A stretch of DNA of 64,000 nucleotides from Neobacillus mesonae (GTDB lineage: Bacteria > Bacillota > Bacilli > Paenibacillales > Paenibacillaceae), in assembly GCA_023715865.1 (NCBI GenBank), contig JAMBOW010000009.1:1-64000 (forward strand). Direction: 5' to 3'. Of the stretch, positions 1-8,705 are shown in pieces. Positions within the stretch are counted from its first letter, which is position 1, and each line of letters starts with the position of its first letter. The notes under the pieces were generated by a model. That model worked only from the letters and a program-made list of their open reading frames with translations. It did not search any database and was not told the origin of the DNA. The translations under genes were made by a program, and so were the position numbers.

Positions 1-3
1 TCC

Positions 4-123
4 TGTTTGGTGGCGATAGCGGAGGGGTTCCACACGTACCCATCCCGAACACGACCGTTAAGCCCTCCAGCGCCGATGGTACTTGGACCGCAGGGTCCTG
101 GGAGAGTAGGACGTTGCCAAGCA
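4..123 (+). rRNA. rrf: 5S ribosomal RNA
   Basis: The stretch has the 5S rRNA layout: a 5' end TGTTTGG that pairs with CCAAGCA at the 3' end (helix I), the conserved CCCATCCCGAAC loop near 40-51 and the GGGAGAGTAGG segment near 100-110. It is at the very start of the window, so the 23S and 16S genes of the same operon should lie to the left. The ends are set by helix I pairing and may be off by a few bases. Confidence 0.96.
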
Positions 124-129
124 CACATA

Positions 130-159
130 ACACCTTCAGATCATCTGAAGGTGTTTTTG
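130..159 (+). terminator. rRNA operon terminator
   Basis: An 11-bp perfect stem (ACACCTTCAGA with TCTGAAGGTGT) with a three-base loop is followed by TTTT directly downstream of the 5S gene. This is a standard Rho-independent terminator for the rRNA operon. Confidence 0.9.
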
Positions 160-185
160 ATTTTATAGGGTTAAATTAACTCTAG

Positions 186-851
186 CTACCCAACTTCAAT
201 TCTTCCTGAAGATGTTTTGATATGTACTAAGAATGTTCCGTTTCCAGTTTGGCCCGTCGTTTTTTGATTCGTAAGTTTATGATCATCTAATGTAAAAGCG
301 ACTGAACGTTTTCCGCTGCTGGACTGAAGTAACCATTCAGCATCTGTATTGGTGGTCCTCAAATTTAAAATAACATTTCCGCTAGTAACCGATACGTTGA
401 TATTATTGTTGATTTCAACCAAATCCATCGTCACATTACCGCTCTTTCCCTTTACTTTTAGGTTTGCTGCATCTACATCCCCTATATTGACTTGCCCAGA
501 AGAACCGTTGAGAATGATTTCTCCATCATATCCTGAAGGGATGTGAACATAGAGTTCTGGCATGTCGCCGACATTGAATAAGCGTCTTATATCACTTTTT
601 AAGGATATCTTTAGCTCACTTTTATTTTTGTCGAACTCGATGCCTGGACCATTGTCGTTGGAGATTAAAGAGGTCTGCAGATCTTGCTCTTCAAAAGAGC
701 TGACGTAGACGGTTGTACTTCCGTGATTGATATAAATGGTCTCTATATCGTTCAGCGAAATCATCTGGATCTCCTCTGTTTCATTAGAACTACACCCGCA
801 TATCAAAATTAACAAGCTGATTAATAAAGGTAGTCTGTACCATGCTTTCAT
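186..851 (-). CDS. DUF4097-like lipoprotein
   Basis: 221-residue secreted lipoprotein. It has a basic N-terminus, a hydrophobic stretch (residues 7-17) and the lipobox C-G-C with the lipidated Cys at about 20, so it should be anchored on the outer face of the membrane. Residues ~95-221 hold repeated short strands with SSG, KSGNV, TSGNV and SSGR turns, as in the DUF4097 putative-adhesin beta-solenoid fold. A good GAGGTG ribosome binding site precedes the ATG. The gene runs towards the rRNA operon and stands alone. Its biochemical role is unknown; a cell-envelope or stress function is inference from the family. Confidence 0.7.
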   Translation of the reverse strand: MKAWYRLPLLISLLILICGCSSNETEEIQMISLNDIETIYINHGSTTVYVSSFEEQDLQTSLISNDNGPGIEFDKNKSELKISLKSDIRRLFNVGDMPELYVHIPSGYDGEIILNGSSGQVNIGDVDAANLKVKGKSGNVTMDLVEINNNINVSVTSGNVILNLRTTNTDAEWLLQSSSGKRSVAFTLDDHKLTNQKTTGQTGNGTFLVHIKTSSGRIEVG

Positions 852-1024
852 AGCTTCACCTCAAATACATATGATTTGAGATTATAAATCATTACGCAGC
901 GTCAATTGCAACAAAGAAGCCTTAAAGCTGTCCAATGTACCCCTTTAGTTAGCTTAAATGTTAAAATATAATTTGATGCAGTTTTACCCATAACCATAAG
1001 CTATATATTGCAGGAGGCGTTATT

Positions 1025-1834
1025 ATGAGAAAGTTTTTATTGGAAGAGAGCGAATATCACACACAACCTCCCCTTACGGAGCAAATGATCCAGAATGCAG
1101 AGAAGAAATTGAAAGTAACACTGCCTAAATCCTATATCGAATTATTAACAGATCAATACAATGGAGGAAGCCTGCGTTTCGATGGGTTCTCTGATGATGA
1201 GGATGGTCATTATACGATATATGAAATTGAAGGGATAGGAGAAGAGTTTGGAGGGATTCTTGGAAGCTTAGAAACTGCTGAAGAGTTTGAACTGCCCAAA
1301 GGACTAATTCCATATGCAGGTGATGGTCATTATTTATACTGCTTTGACTATCGCACATCTGGTCCGTATGCTGAACCTACCATAACACATGTTTATACGG
1401 AAGAATTCACGGTTACTCATCTTGCTGACAATTTCGAAGGTTTTATTGATAAGCTGTTTGACAGCTACCATAGTTATGTTTTTGGTTTTGAAAATGTGAC
1501 TGAAGATGATCTTGTCCTTATGAAAAAACTTAGTACTAATTTGAACTGTACATTTATCAAGGAAGAGTCTCAAGCCAAAGATAGCATATTCGTATCCAGA
1601 AGCGCTGTTCATCCTACTTGGACAGATCGGGAGGGGGATCCTTCGAGATTACTTCTGTATGAAAACTATAAATATGGAGCATGGAGTTATCCTGAGTATA
1701 CCTCGTGTAATTGGTATATGATCGCGATGGTCTCTAAAGATTTGCTAGACACGGTATTCAGAGCTCTTCAAGATGGGCTTCCAAATAACATTATGCTTAT
1801 CCACGAACCTCCAGCATTTTGGGATAATGTATAG
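1025..1834 (+). CDS. SMI1/KNR4 (SUKH) family protein
   Basis: 269-residue soluble protein. Residues ~18-60 carry the SUKH signature: an amphipathic helix, then LPKSYIELL and a glycine-rich NGG turn followed by an acidic, aromatic stretch. SUKH proteins are often immunity proteins against polymorphic toxins, but many stand-alone copies in Paenibacillus have no known partner, and no toxin gene lies next to this one. Residues after ~165 show no motif I recognise. The start has an AGGAGG site eight bases upstream. A weak terminator follows at 1977. Confidence 0.7.
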   Translation: MRKFLLEESEYHTQPPLTEQMIQNAEKKLKVTLPKSYIELLTDQYNGGSLRFDGFSDDEDGHYTIYEIEGIGEEFGGILGSLETAEEFELPKGLIPYAGDGHYLYCFDYRTSGPYAEPTITHVYTEEFTVTHLADNFEGFIDKLFDSYHSYVFGFENVTEDDLVLMKKLSTNLNCTFIKEESQAKDSIFVSRSAVHPTWTDREGDPSRLLLYENYKYGAWSYPEYTSCNWYMIAMVSKDLLDTVFRALQDGLPNNIMLIHEPPAFWDNV

Positions 1835-1976
1835 CCAACCTTAATAAAATGAATCTTTCGATTAGTTATTCTTGAAAGTATGGCACTTATTGGTTATGAT
1901 ATATATTTGTCGAATAATTCATTAGCGGGATTATTTTAGTTAAACCAGGTCAGGGAATGCTATTTTTAATTTTGGC

Positions 1977-2000
1977 GGCTGCTATCCGGCAGCCTTTTTT
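1977..2000 (+). terminator. Rho-independent terminator
   Basis: Six-base stem GGCTGC/GCAGCC with a six-base loop followed by six T. It lies 140 bases past the SUKH gene and just ahead of the next lipoprotein gene, so it separates the two transcripts. Confidence 0.7.
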
Positions 2001-2048
2001 CATTTTGACTGCGTTCCTAACTGCATTTTAAGGAGAGGGGATTATAAT

Positions 2049-2819
2049 TTGAACAAGGTATGTAAATCGATCGTTTTAATGCTGCTTCTGCTTGTACTAG
2101 CGGCATGCGGCCAGACTGGGGGAATTTCTCAAGATCTTTATAAAAAAATTGAGGAGGGAATGAGCCAAGCTGAAGTTGAACAGATTGCGGGAGCCCCATC
2201 GGAAAAAGAGACAAATAATCCTTATGATGTCTGGATCTACAAAGGAAAAGATGGAGTGAAGCGTGACTCCAGTGTGAGGATTGAGTTTTCAAAAGAACAA
2301 ACCGTTCTATCTAAGTCTCAGAAAAATTTATTTGAAGCACCAACAGCATTGGAAGAAACGTATACAGCTGAAGGTGAATTGTTGTCCTTTATTACTGAAT
2401 TTAATGAGCTCGTTGATCTAAATAAAGACATGGATTTCCTTAAGCCCATATCAGTTGAAAACCTAGAAAAAAAGACGACCACTTTTTATGATGGACAAGG
2501 CACAATTATAACGATAAGTGATCCTTCAATGATCAATGAGAATAATCAGTATACAAATAAGATTCATTTTGAAATTAATGCTGATGGAGCTATAAAAGAA
2601 ATATATTTTATTGGATCTGATACTGAATATTCGTTACTTAGTCTATACGCCCTTGGTATAAGCGAAGAGACCATAGACCAAATAATCGAAAGTTATAAAG
2701 ATATTGATATCGAGACCTTAGAAAGTAAAAGCTTTAATTTTAGTGAAGGCGCTTATGAGATCTCTATTAAAAACGGGACACCAAGAGTAATGATTTTAAA
2801 TAATATGAATAACATGTAA
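2049..2819 (+). CDS. DUF3862-like lipoprotein
   Basis: 256-residue lipoprotein starting at TTG behind AAGGAGAGGGG. The signal peptide ends in the lipobox L-A-A-C-G (Cys20). Residues ~30-75 match the small SmpA/OmlA-like fold of DUF3862: a helix with EEGMSQAEVEQIAG, then GAPSEK and a strand WIYKGKDG. The rest (80-256) is acidic and has no family I recognise. It should be surface-anchored; a role in envelope assembly or as an inhibitor-like protein is only a fold-based guess. It has its own terminator at 2830. Confidence 0.65.
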   Translation: MNKVCKSIVLMLLLLVLAACGQTGGISQDLYKKIEEGMSQAEVEQIAGAPSEKETNNPYDVWIYKGKDGVKRDSSVRIEFSKEQTVLSKSQKNLFEAPTALEETYTAEGELLSFITEFNELVDLNKDMDFLKPISVENLEKKTTTFYDGQGTIITISDPSMINENNQYTNKIHFEINADGAIKEIYFIGSDTEYSLLSLYALGISEETIDQIIESYKDIDIETLESKSFNFSEGAYEISIKNGTPRVMILNNMNNM

Positions 2820-2829
2820 CAAAACGAAG

Positions 2830-2858
2830 ACAGCCAATTCTCTATACGGCTGTTTTCT
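2830..2858 (+). terminator. Rho-independent terminator
   Basis: Stem ACAGCC/GGCTGT with a 12-base loop followed by TTTCTTT, ten bases after the lipoprotein stop codon. Confidence 0.7.
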
Positions 2859-3028
2859 TTACATTTATAAATAGAGAATAGTATTTATACACGACCAAAG
2901 TCTCAGTGAAGTCCAGCCCAGAGAACGATTTGAAGTGTTCGAAAGTAATGTAAAGTGAGGTTATAAACGTTTATGGATGATATGTGCACACCATATTTTA
3001 GCTTGAAGTAGAAAGGTATTTTAAAAAT

Positions 3029-4060
3029 ATGAAAAAAGTTAAAAGAATGATAAGGATCGCTGGAATAACTGCTGCAATATTGTTGATTATCGGTCTTTTT
3101 TCTCCTACATGGACTTCGCAAATTAAGGGCGATCATAGCATAAGTGTATTAGAACAAGCAGACATCAATGGAAGCAAACAAGAAATTATGATACGCGGTA
3201 AGGATAGGGAGAACCCAGTAATTATCTTCGTACACGGTGGACCGGGATGCTCAGAAATACCCTATGCATCTAAATATCAGGACTTGTTGGAAAATAGCTT
3301 TACCGTTGTCAATTATGACCAAAGAGCAAGCGGGAAATCATATCATTTTTTCGAGGACTACTCCAATCTTACATCAGACTTACTGGTAGAAGATCTGTTA
3401 GCTTTAACCGATTACATATCCGAACGTCTTGGCAAGAAAAAAGTAATACTAGTTGGTCATTCTTATGGTACATATATCGCCACACAAGCTGCTTATCAAG
3501 CTCCTGAAAAGTATGAGGCATATATAGGTATCGGACAGATGAGTGATACAGTGGACAGTGAAATCGACAGTTTAAACTACGTTATTGAACAGGCTCAGAT
3601 AGCTGGCAATATGGATGATGCTGCACGTTTACAAGAATTAACTGAACAGATCAGTGCAGGGGAGATGTTTACACCCCGAAATTATGTTATAGAATATGGC
3701 GGAGCATCAAGACTGATTAAAAACCCTGATGGCAATAACATGGATATGCTATTAAGCAGCGAGTACAATGTATTGGATGTCATCCGTTATAACTATGGGT
3801 TATCATATTCTCAGAGGGTTTTGTTGCCGGATGTAGTAGAGAATCCATTGCCTTCCATCGTAACGGAACTTCAAGTGCCGTGCTATTTTATCATGGGTGA
3901 ATATGATTATATGACTTCATCGGATGCAGCAGAAGCTTACTTCGATCAAATAAAAGCAGAGCATAAAGAGTTTATTTCCTATGAAAAATCAGCTCATTAT
4001 CCTCAGTTTGAAGAGAAGCAGAAGTTTTACGAGTGGATGTCCGATACATTTATAAAATAA
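3029..4060 (+). CDS. membrane-anchored alpha/beta hydrolase
   Basis: 343-residue alpha/beta hydrolase of the proline iminopeptidase-like group. A hydrophobic segment at residues 9-24 should anchor it to the membrane with the enzyme outside. The oxyanion-hole motif HGGPG is at 69-73, the nucleophile elbow GHSYG gives Ser145, and Asp293 (GEYDY) and His323 (SAHYP) complete the triad, so all catalytic residues are present. Substrate cannot be read from sequence; peptide or ester hydrolysis is likely. The ribosome binding site (GAAAGG) is rather far from the ATG. It ends in a terminator shared with the converging exporter gene. Confidence 0.8.
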   Translation: MKKVKRMIRIAGITAAILLIIGLFSPTWTSQIKGDHSISVLEQADINGSKQEIMIRGKDRENPVIIFVHGGPGCSEIPYASKYQDLLENSFTVVNYDQRASGKSYHFFEDYSNLTSDLLVEDLLALTDYISERLGKKKVILVGHSYGTYIATQAAYQAPEKYEAYIGIGQMSDTVDSEIDSLNYVIEQAQIAGNMDDAARLQELTEQISAGEMFTPRNYVIEYGGASRLIKNPDGNNMDMLLSSEYNVLDVIRYNYGLSYSQRVLLPDVVENPLPSIVTELQVPCYFIMGEYDYMTSSDAAEAYFDQIKAEHKEFISYEKSAHYPQFEEKQKFYEWMSDTFIK

Positions 4061-4071
4061 GTAACATGAGC

Positions 4072-4104
4072 AAAAGCAGCCGATCATAGTGATCAGCTGC
4101 TTTT
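4072..4104. terminator. bidirectional terminator
   Basis: A long hairpin (AAAAGCAGCCGATCA against TGATCAGCTGCTTTT, one mismatch) lies between the converging hydrolase and exporter genes. It has an A-run on one side and a T-run on the other, so it can stop transcription in both directions. Its right arm overlaps the last codons of the exporter gene. Confidence 0.85.
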
Positions 4105-5010
4105 AATTTTAGCTGTATTATCTTTATTAAAAGCTAAGAATAGAATCATGATGATGATGCAGGATGTTCCAATCCATTGAAACAATCCAAAGGAGTCTTT
4201 TAACCAAAATACGGTTGTTAATACAGCGGCTAATGGTTCTAAGCTTCCCAGAAGGCTTGACTCTTTAGGAGATAAGCTGTTTAAGCTCTCGATATAAAAC
4301 CAAAAAGCCAGCATCGTTCCAAATATAATGATAAAGATCAAATATAAATAAGCTTCTAATGGCAAGCTCGTAAAATTCATGTCCCATGGCGAGTGGACAA
4401 AACTAAGTGTAATTCCTCCAATAATCATAGCCCAGCCAACAATGACTAGGGAGTCATATTTCTTGAGGAGACGTATTGCATACAGGGTATAAAAGGCAAG
4501 GGCCGCTCCGGACAATACTCCCCATACAATAGCATCTGCCGGCACAGATAATTGAGATAATGACCCATTAGTTAATAAGAAAAAACAGCCAATTAAAGCA
4601 AGTGATGCAGCATATACATCTCTTCTAGTTGGAGGCGACTGTCTGCTGACAAATAAGTACAAAATAATCATCACAGGAGCTAAATATTGTAATAACGTTG
4701 CTACAGCAGCGTTTCCTCTTTCTATGGAGGCCATATACGTGTATTGAACTCCAAGCATACCTACTAAGCCGAATATAATGAGTTGGACTGCGTCCTTTCT
4801 ATTTTTCCAAATCTCAAAAATACGGGGATGTCCTTTTTTAGAGGATTGAATGGTTAGGAGCAGAAACCCTGCAATAAGCAGTCGGATCGTAACAAGCCAC
4901 TCCATATCGATGCCGTATTGTTGAAACAGCTTTTTGGCAACTGTACCGGCAATCCCCCAAAATATTGCTCCCGTTATAATTAAAAATATGCCTTTCCCTC
5001 TATTCATCAT
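4093..5010 (-). CDS. EamA-family (DMT) transporter
   Basis: About 305-residue inner-membrane protein with ten hydrophobic segments in two EamA repeats (residues ~9-140 and ~155-295), as in drug/metabolite transporters. The first repeat has the typical WGIAGTVAK near residue 20. Such proteins export amino acids, drugs or metabolites; the substrate is unknown. The ATG at 5010 is preferred because GTGGAGAG lies just ahead of it. It is divergent from an AraC-type regulator only about 120 bases away, which probably controls it. Confidence 0.85.
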   Translation of the reverse strand: MMNRGKGIFLIITGAIFWGIAGTVAKKLFQQYGIDMEWLVTIRLLIAGFLLLTIQSSKKGHPRIFEIWKNRKDAVQLIIFGLVGMLGVQYTYMASIERGNAAVATLLQYLAPVMIILYLFVSRQSPPTRRDVYAASLALIGCFFLLTNGSLSQLSVPADAIVWGVLSGAALAFYTLYAIRLLKKYDSLVIVGWAMIIGGITLSFVHSPWDMNFTSLPLEAYLYLIFIIIFGTMLAFWFYIESLNSLSPKESSLLGSLEPLAAVLTTVFWLKDSFGLFQWIGTSCIIIMILFLAFNKDNTAKIKSS

Positions 5011-5131
5011 CAACTCTCCACTTTAAAGTATAAAAATTGGTTCTCTTTTGCCTATAATAAAGAGAAAGTGTACAAATATATACTAAAATCAAATGATAAA
5101 ATATAAAGATATTGAGATTGAGGATAAACAT

Positions 5132-6022
5132 ATGCAAATTAAAAATTTCAACATTGATCAGAATTTTAAAGAGCTGACCGAACATCGTACCACAGAGTTA
5201 CCCATTGCATGTTATCACACAACGATTAGTCAAAATATAAATGGATATATCCCTATGCATTGGCACGATGAGTTCCAATTTGTTCTTATCACTAAAGGAC
5301 AAGCAATTTTCCAAATACAAGATGAAAAGGTGAAGCTAAGCGAAGGCGAAGGATTATTTATTAATAGCGGCTGCCTGCACCTGGCCAAGGATAATAACGA
5401 TTCAGGCTGTGTCTATATTTGTTTAAATGTTTCTCCAAGTTTTGTCCTCTCACAAGAGCTGTTTAGAACTTATGTATATCCTTATATGGAAGCGACGAAT
5501 TTACCTTATATTCTTCTAAATACAGAGGAGTATTGGGCAAAAAACATTATAAATGCAGTGGTGGAGATCGACCGTCTGATTCAGCACAAGCAGGCATTTT
5601 ATGAAATAGACCTTACGATACAGTTAACTCACATATGGAAAAGCTTAATAGCGAACGGCTTTCAATTAGAATACAAAGAAGCTGAAATGCTGAAGAACGA
5701 TCGAATGAAGAAAATGCTGAACTGGATCCATCTCCATTTTGCTGAGAAGATTAATCTAGAGGATATTGCAAGGGCTGGACAATTAAGCAGGTCCGAATGC
5801 TGCCGATATTTCAAACGATTTCTCAAGAATACGCCTCTGAATTATGTGATGGAATACCGGATTCAAAAAAGCCTGATGTTACTGCAGCAGCCGGAATATA
5901 ATGTTACTGATGTTGCTTACCATGTAGGATTTAATAGTACAAGCTACTTTATCAATCAATTCAGAAAATTAATGAACATGACACCGCTGGCCTATAAAAA
6001 GCAGAAAAATATTAAATCATAG
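5132..6022 (+). CDS. AraC-family regulator with cupin domain
   Basis: 296-residue transcription regulator. An N-terminal cupin (HWHDEFQF near residue 45, then an ALSEGEG-like strand pair) should bind a small ligand. The C-terminal ~85 residues form the double helix-turn-helix of AraC/XylS proteins (INLEDIARAGQLSRSECCR and YNVTDVAYHVGFNSTSYF). The in-frame ATG at 5093 lacks a binding site; the ATG at 5132 follows TTGAGGATAAAC and is preferred. The divergent DMT exporter gene is the likely target, so the pair may sense and expel one compound. Confidence 0.85.
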   Translation: MQIKNFNIDQNFKELTEHRTTELPIACYHTTISQNINGYIPMHWHDEFQFVLITKGQAIFQIQDEKVKLSEGEGLFINSGCLHLAKDNNDSGCVYICLNVSPSFVLSQELFRTYVYPYMEATNLPYILLNTEEYWAKNIINAVVEIDRLIQHKQAFYEIDLTIQLTHIWKSLIANGFQLEYKEAEMLKNDRMKKMLNWIHLHFAEKINLEDIARAGQLSRSECCRYFKRFLKNTPLNYVMEYRIQKSLMLLQQPEYNVTDVAYHVGFNSTSYFINQFRKLMNMTPLAYKKQKNIKS

Positions 6023-6120
6023 CTACATTTTTTGCCTGAAACCGTAATGGAAATAAAGTAAGGGTTGAAAATTAATAAGAGATGTGTATAATTTGAGAGG
6101 AAAATTGAAAATTAAAATGT

Positions 6121-6254
6121 TATCTAGGGTTCCGCGATTTGATACTTGATCGGCTGGTCCGAGAGATAACTCACAGCATAGATGTTGTGTCACGGAGGGA
6201 TAAAAGCCTGGGAGATAGACTGTTGAATAACAGTTTGTTTCCCAGGCTTTTTTA
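6121..6254 (+). promoter_or_regulatory. ykkC guanidine-I riboswitch
   Basis: The leader holds the conserved guanidine-I blocks in order: CTAGGGTTCCGCG (6124-6136), CTGGTCCGAGAG (6154-6165), then CACGGAGGGATAAAAGCC (6191-6208). The last block runs into a terminator whose arms are AAGCCTGGGA (6204-6213) and TCCCAGGCTT (6240-6249) plus T-run, with an inner hairpin at 6219-6234. Guanidine binding should stop terminator formation and switch on the SMR pair downstream, as established for this class. Confidence 0.95.
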
Positions 6255-6316
6255 TATTTTTGCTACATCTAATAAATACTAAATGTAGCGCAATTTTAAT
6301 GAGAGGTGTGAAGGTA

Positions 6317-6652
6317 ATGAACAAAACATGGTTGTCAGTTATTATTGCTGCGGTATTTGAGGTGGGTTGGGTCATTGGCTTGAAACATGCCAGTGGGATT
6401 CTAGAATGGGGAGCTACAGTGATAGCTATCATTGTCAGCTTTACTTTAATGATTAGAGCTTCCCGCTTTCTTCCTGTGGGAACCGTATACGCAGTATTCG
6501 TCGGTTTGGGTACAGCGGGCACTGTTCTAGCTGAAATTATTTTGTTTGGTTCTCCTATTCAAGTGGGAAAGATGGCTCTTATTGTAGTTCTGCTATTGGG
6601 TGTCATTGGACTAAAAATGTTAAGCAAAGAGAAAAAGAAGGGGGCGGCATAA
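6317..6652 (+). CDS. ykkC: SMR guanidinium exporter subunit YkkC
   Basis: 111-residue small multidrug resistance protein with four membrane helices. The proton-coupling acidic residue is Glu15 (AAVFEVGW) in helix 1, and the conserved GTVYAVFVGLGT stretch of helix 3 is present. With the next gene it should form a heterodimeric antiporter that expels guanidinium. The longer open frame from 6260 would run through the riboswitch terminator; the ATG at 6317 behind GAGAGGTGTGAAGG is the real start. It is followed by ykkD after three bases. Confidence 0.93.
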   Translation: MNKTWLSVIIAAVFEVGWVIGLKHASGILEWGATVIAIIVSFTLMIRASRFLPVGTVYAVFVGLGTAGTVLAEIILFGSPIQVGKMALIVVLLLGVIGLKMLSKEKKKGAA

Positions 6653-6655
6653 CTT

Positions 6656-6970
6656 ATGGATTGGGTATTTCTTATTTTAGCAGGCATATTTGAAATGTTC
6701 GGAGTCCTCATGATCAATAAGTTGAACAAAGATCGTAACGTGGCTGCATTCCTATTGTTAGTTGGAGGCTTTGGGTTAAGCTTTTTATTCTTGTCCTTAG
6801 CCATGAAAACCCTGCCGATGGGTACAGCATATGCCGTATGGACAGGTATTGGAGCATCGGGAGGAGCTATTCTCGGTATGATATTCTACGGCGAACCAAG
6901 AAATATTTTGCGTATTGTGTTTATTGCTATGGTGCTCGGATCTGCGGTAGGCTTGAAGCTAGTTAGTTAA
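6656..6970 (+). CDS. ykkD: SMR guanidinium exporter subunit YkkD
   Basis: 104-residue SMR partner with four membrane helices; Glu13 (AGIFEMFGV) is the coupling residue and helix 3 has GTAYAVWTGIGA. Paired SMR subunits insert in opposite orientation and act as one proton-driven exporter. The coding start is three bases after the ykkC stop, within one riboswitch-controlled transcript, so the two are translated together. Confidence 0.93.
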   Translation: MDWVFLILAGIFEMFGVLMINKLNKDRNVAAFLLLVGGFGLSFLFLSLAMKTLPMGTAYAVWTGIGASGGAILGMIFYGEPRNILRIVFIAMVLGSAVGLKLVS

Positions 6971-6985
6971 AAAAGTAATAAGGCT

Positions 6986-7020
6986 GAGAAGCGGCTAACC
7001 CTTTGAGGTTGCCGTTTCTC
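6986..7020 (+). terminator. probable operon-end hairpin
   Basis: A long imperfect stem (GAGAAGCGGCTAACC with GGTTGCCGTTTCTC) begins 15 bases after ykkD. The T-run is poor, so it may be a weak terminator or an mRNA 3'-end stabiliser. Confidence 0.45.
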
Positions 7021-7135
7021 ACATATGTTTATGAAGATATTGTATGATGGATTAGAGGGTTCAAATGATACGCTAACCGCAAATAAGATATAATTTGCTA
7101 TCATTTAAATAATCTAGTCTAGGGAGAGACACGTA

Positions 7136-7411
7136 ATGAATTTTCTGAGTATTTTTGGCGTTGTAGTGTTCAGTTTTATATTCATTCTTGTTATTTATAG
7201 AAGTCTATTTCAAAAACTAAAATACCATAGGGAAACTGTGGGCTTAACTGTTATCTCAGTGACTATGGCTGGAGGAATCGAAATTGAAGGAGTTGAACAC
7301 AATATCTTCCGATTTCTCTCATATGTATTAGTAATCATCTATATAATAAGTTTTATTTTGTTTAAAAGGGACAGCTTCTTCGTTAAGAAAACGAACAGAA
7401 AGCTTGAATAA
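7136..7411 (+). CDS. small membrane protein
   Basis: 91-residue protein with two hydrophobic segments (about residues 3-23 and 61-79) separated by a short soluble part (KLKYHRETVGLTVISV and an acidic IEIEGVEHN). AGGGAGAG lies 10 bases ahead of the ATG. I do not recognise the family. It is followed by a stretch with an antisense gene remnant. Confidence 0.5.
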   Translation: MNFLSIFGVVVFSFIFILVIYRSLFQKLKYHRETVGLTVISVTMAGGIEIEGVEHNIFRFLSYVLVIIYIISFILFKRDSFFVKKTNRKLE

Positions 7412-7462
7412 ACTTAAAAACCCTAGCGGATGAATGGTAAGGTTATATCTTCCTTTTTAATT

Positions 7463-7650
7463 CTACAAGTTGTTAATAAAAATCTTGTTTTTTAGTAAAT
7501 TTGTTAATTCTTCTGCATACATAAATCCGAATAGTTTTTTGGATTTGTTTATTTCCTTCATGGCTTCTGAAATTTTGAGTTCTGCTTGCTCTTCATTCCC
7601 TCCTTAAACGGTTCAATTATTGCTGAAGCCTTCTCATAGCCGTTTCATAC
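7463..7650 (-). pseudogene. remnant of an unknown gene, frameshifted
   Basis: On the minus strand, reading frames join into a protein-like stretch: YEKASAIIEPFKEG, then after a one-base shift near 7608, EEQAELKISEAMKEINKS and KKLFGFMYAEELTNLL, ending at a stop at 7463. There is no start codon and a stop lies just upstream. The even mix of charged and hydrophobic residues suggests decayed coding sequence, not chance. The family is not recognised. Confidence 0.35.
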
Positions 7651-7756
7651 TAAAGTGTAGTAAAAAAGGACATAGCCAACCATAATATGGCGGAAGATAG
7701 GATGATATAATTTAATGAGAAAAAACTATAAAAGCTCATAAGGAGATTCATATGCG

Positions 7757-8074
7757 ATGCAGAATTTGAAAACAGAGGTTAAAAGATTTTTGGAAGTGAT
7801 CGTTTTTTTGGTTATTGGCTTCTACTTTACTTATTATGTACTTCAATATATTTATGAGAGTGCTGGCATTGCCTTTATGGGGAACGTTTGGGTGAACTGG
7901 TTCGGGGTTTCTTATTTCCTTTTTGCACTTAGTACGATCATTGCTGGACTACTTATTAAGAAACATGTTGTCTACTATAGTAAGCGGCTTAAATCAAAGA
8001 TGTATTGGATTCTCTTTGCTGCCTCGATTTATATTATTTGTATTCCTTTTGTTAAGGGAGTAAATCCATTTTAA
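7757..8074 (+). CDS. small three-helix membrane protein
   Basis: 105-residue protein with three hydrophobic segments (about 12-31, 47-66, 82-99) and a basic loop before the third. An AAGGAG site lies 12 bases ahead of the ATG; the ATG five bases earlier is closed by a stop after five codons, which fixes this start. It precedes the Crp/Fnr regulator by 47 bases and may share its transcript. No family recognised. Confidence 0.55.
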   Translation: MQNLKTEVKRFLEVIVFLVIGFYFTYYVLQYIYESAGIAFMGNVWVNWFGVSYFLFALSTIIAGLLIKKHVVYYSKRLKSKMYWILFAASIYIICIPFVKGVNPF

Positions 8075-8120
8075 ACAGGCGTACGGTTTTATGAATAGCA
8101 TGAAATAGAGGAGGGGAAGC

Positions 8121-8705
8121 ATGAAGGAGATTCTGTTCAAATACCTATCGAGATGGACTTCTATGAGTGAAGAGGAGCAGCAAGCTGTTATCAATGAGAT
8201 TCAAATAGAGGAGTTTAAAAAGGGAGCTGTTCTTATCAGACAAGGGGACATCCCCACAAAATGCTATTTCATCCTAAAAGGATGCGTTAGACAGTATTCG
8301 GTTGATGAAGAGGGAAGAGAGGTCACTTCGAATTTTTACTCTGAAGAGCAAGCTATTGCCATCTTCAATCATCACAAGTTAGATAAATCGTCCCACTATA
8401 CTTTCACCTGTGTGGAGGACTCTGTAATGGTCGTGGGCCGCCTGGATACAGAGCAGGAAATGTATACCAAATACACACAATTGGAGATCATGACTCGCAA
8501 GATGATTGAAGAGAATTTGAGTGGGGTACAGGAGGAGTTTGCTGCCTTTATCGCTTCTTCCCCTGAAGAACGCTTCAAAACTCTGCTGACAAATCGTCCA
8601 ACTTTAATTAACCGGGTACCCCAGCATCAACTGGCAAGCTATCTAGGGATAACCCCGGAGTCCTTAAGCAGAATTAAGAAAAGAATTCACCTGGATCTTG
8701 TGTAG
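8121..8705 (+). CDS. Crp/Fnr-family transcription regulator
   Basis: 194-residue regulator. Residues ~20-115 form a cyclic-nucleotide-binding-like beta roll (GAVLIRQGDIPTKCYFILKG), without the arginine pattern typical of cAMP binding. Residues ~150-190 hold a winged helix-turn-helix (QHQLASYLGITPESLSRIKK). GAGGAGGGG precedes the ATG. It converges with a broken DUF4386 gene, overlapping it by 19 bases; pairs of this regulator type and DUF4386 proteins are common in Bacillota, so it probably controlled that neighbour. Confidence 0.85.
   Translation: MKEILFKYLSRWTSMSEEEQQAVINEIQIEEFKKGAVLIRQGDIPTKCYFILKGCVRQYSVDEEGREVTSNFYSEEQAIAIFNHHKLDKSSHYTFTCVEDSVMVVGRLDTEQEMYTKYTQLEIMTRKMIEENLSGVQEEFAAFIASSPEERFKTLLTNRPTLINRVPQHQLASYLGITPESLSRIKKRIHLDLV

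Noticed and set aside
5000..5185. Minus-strand frame overlapping the AraC gene start
   Set aside because: Lies across the divergent promoter and mirrors the regulator's first codons; no binding site.
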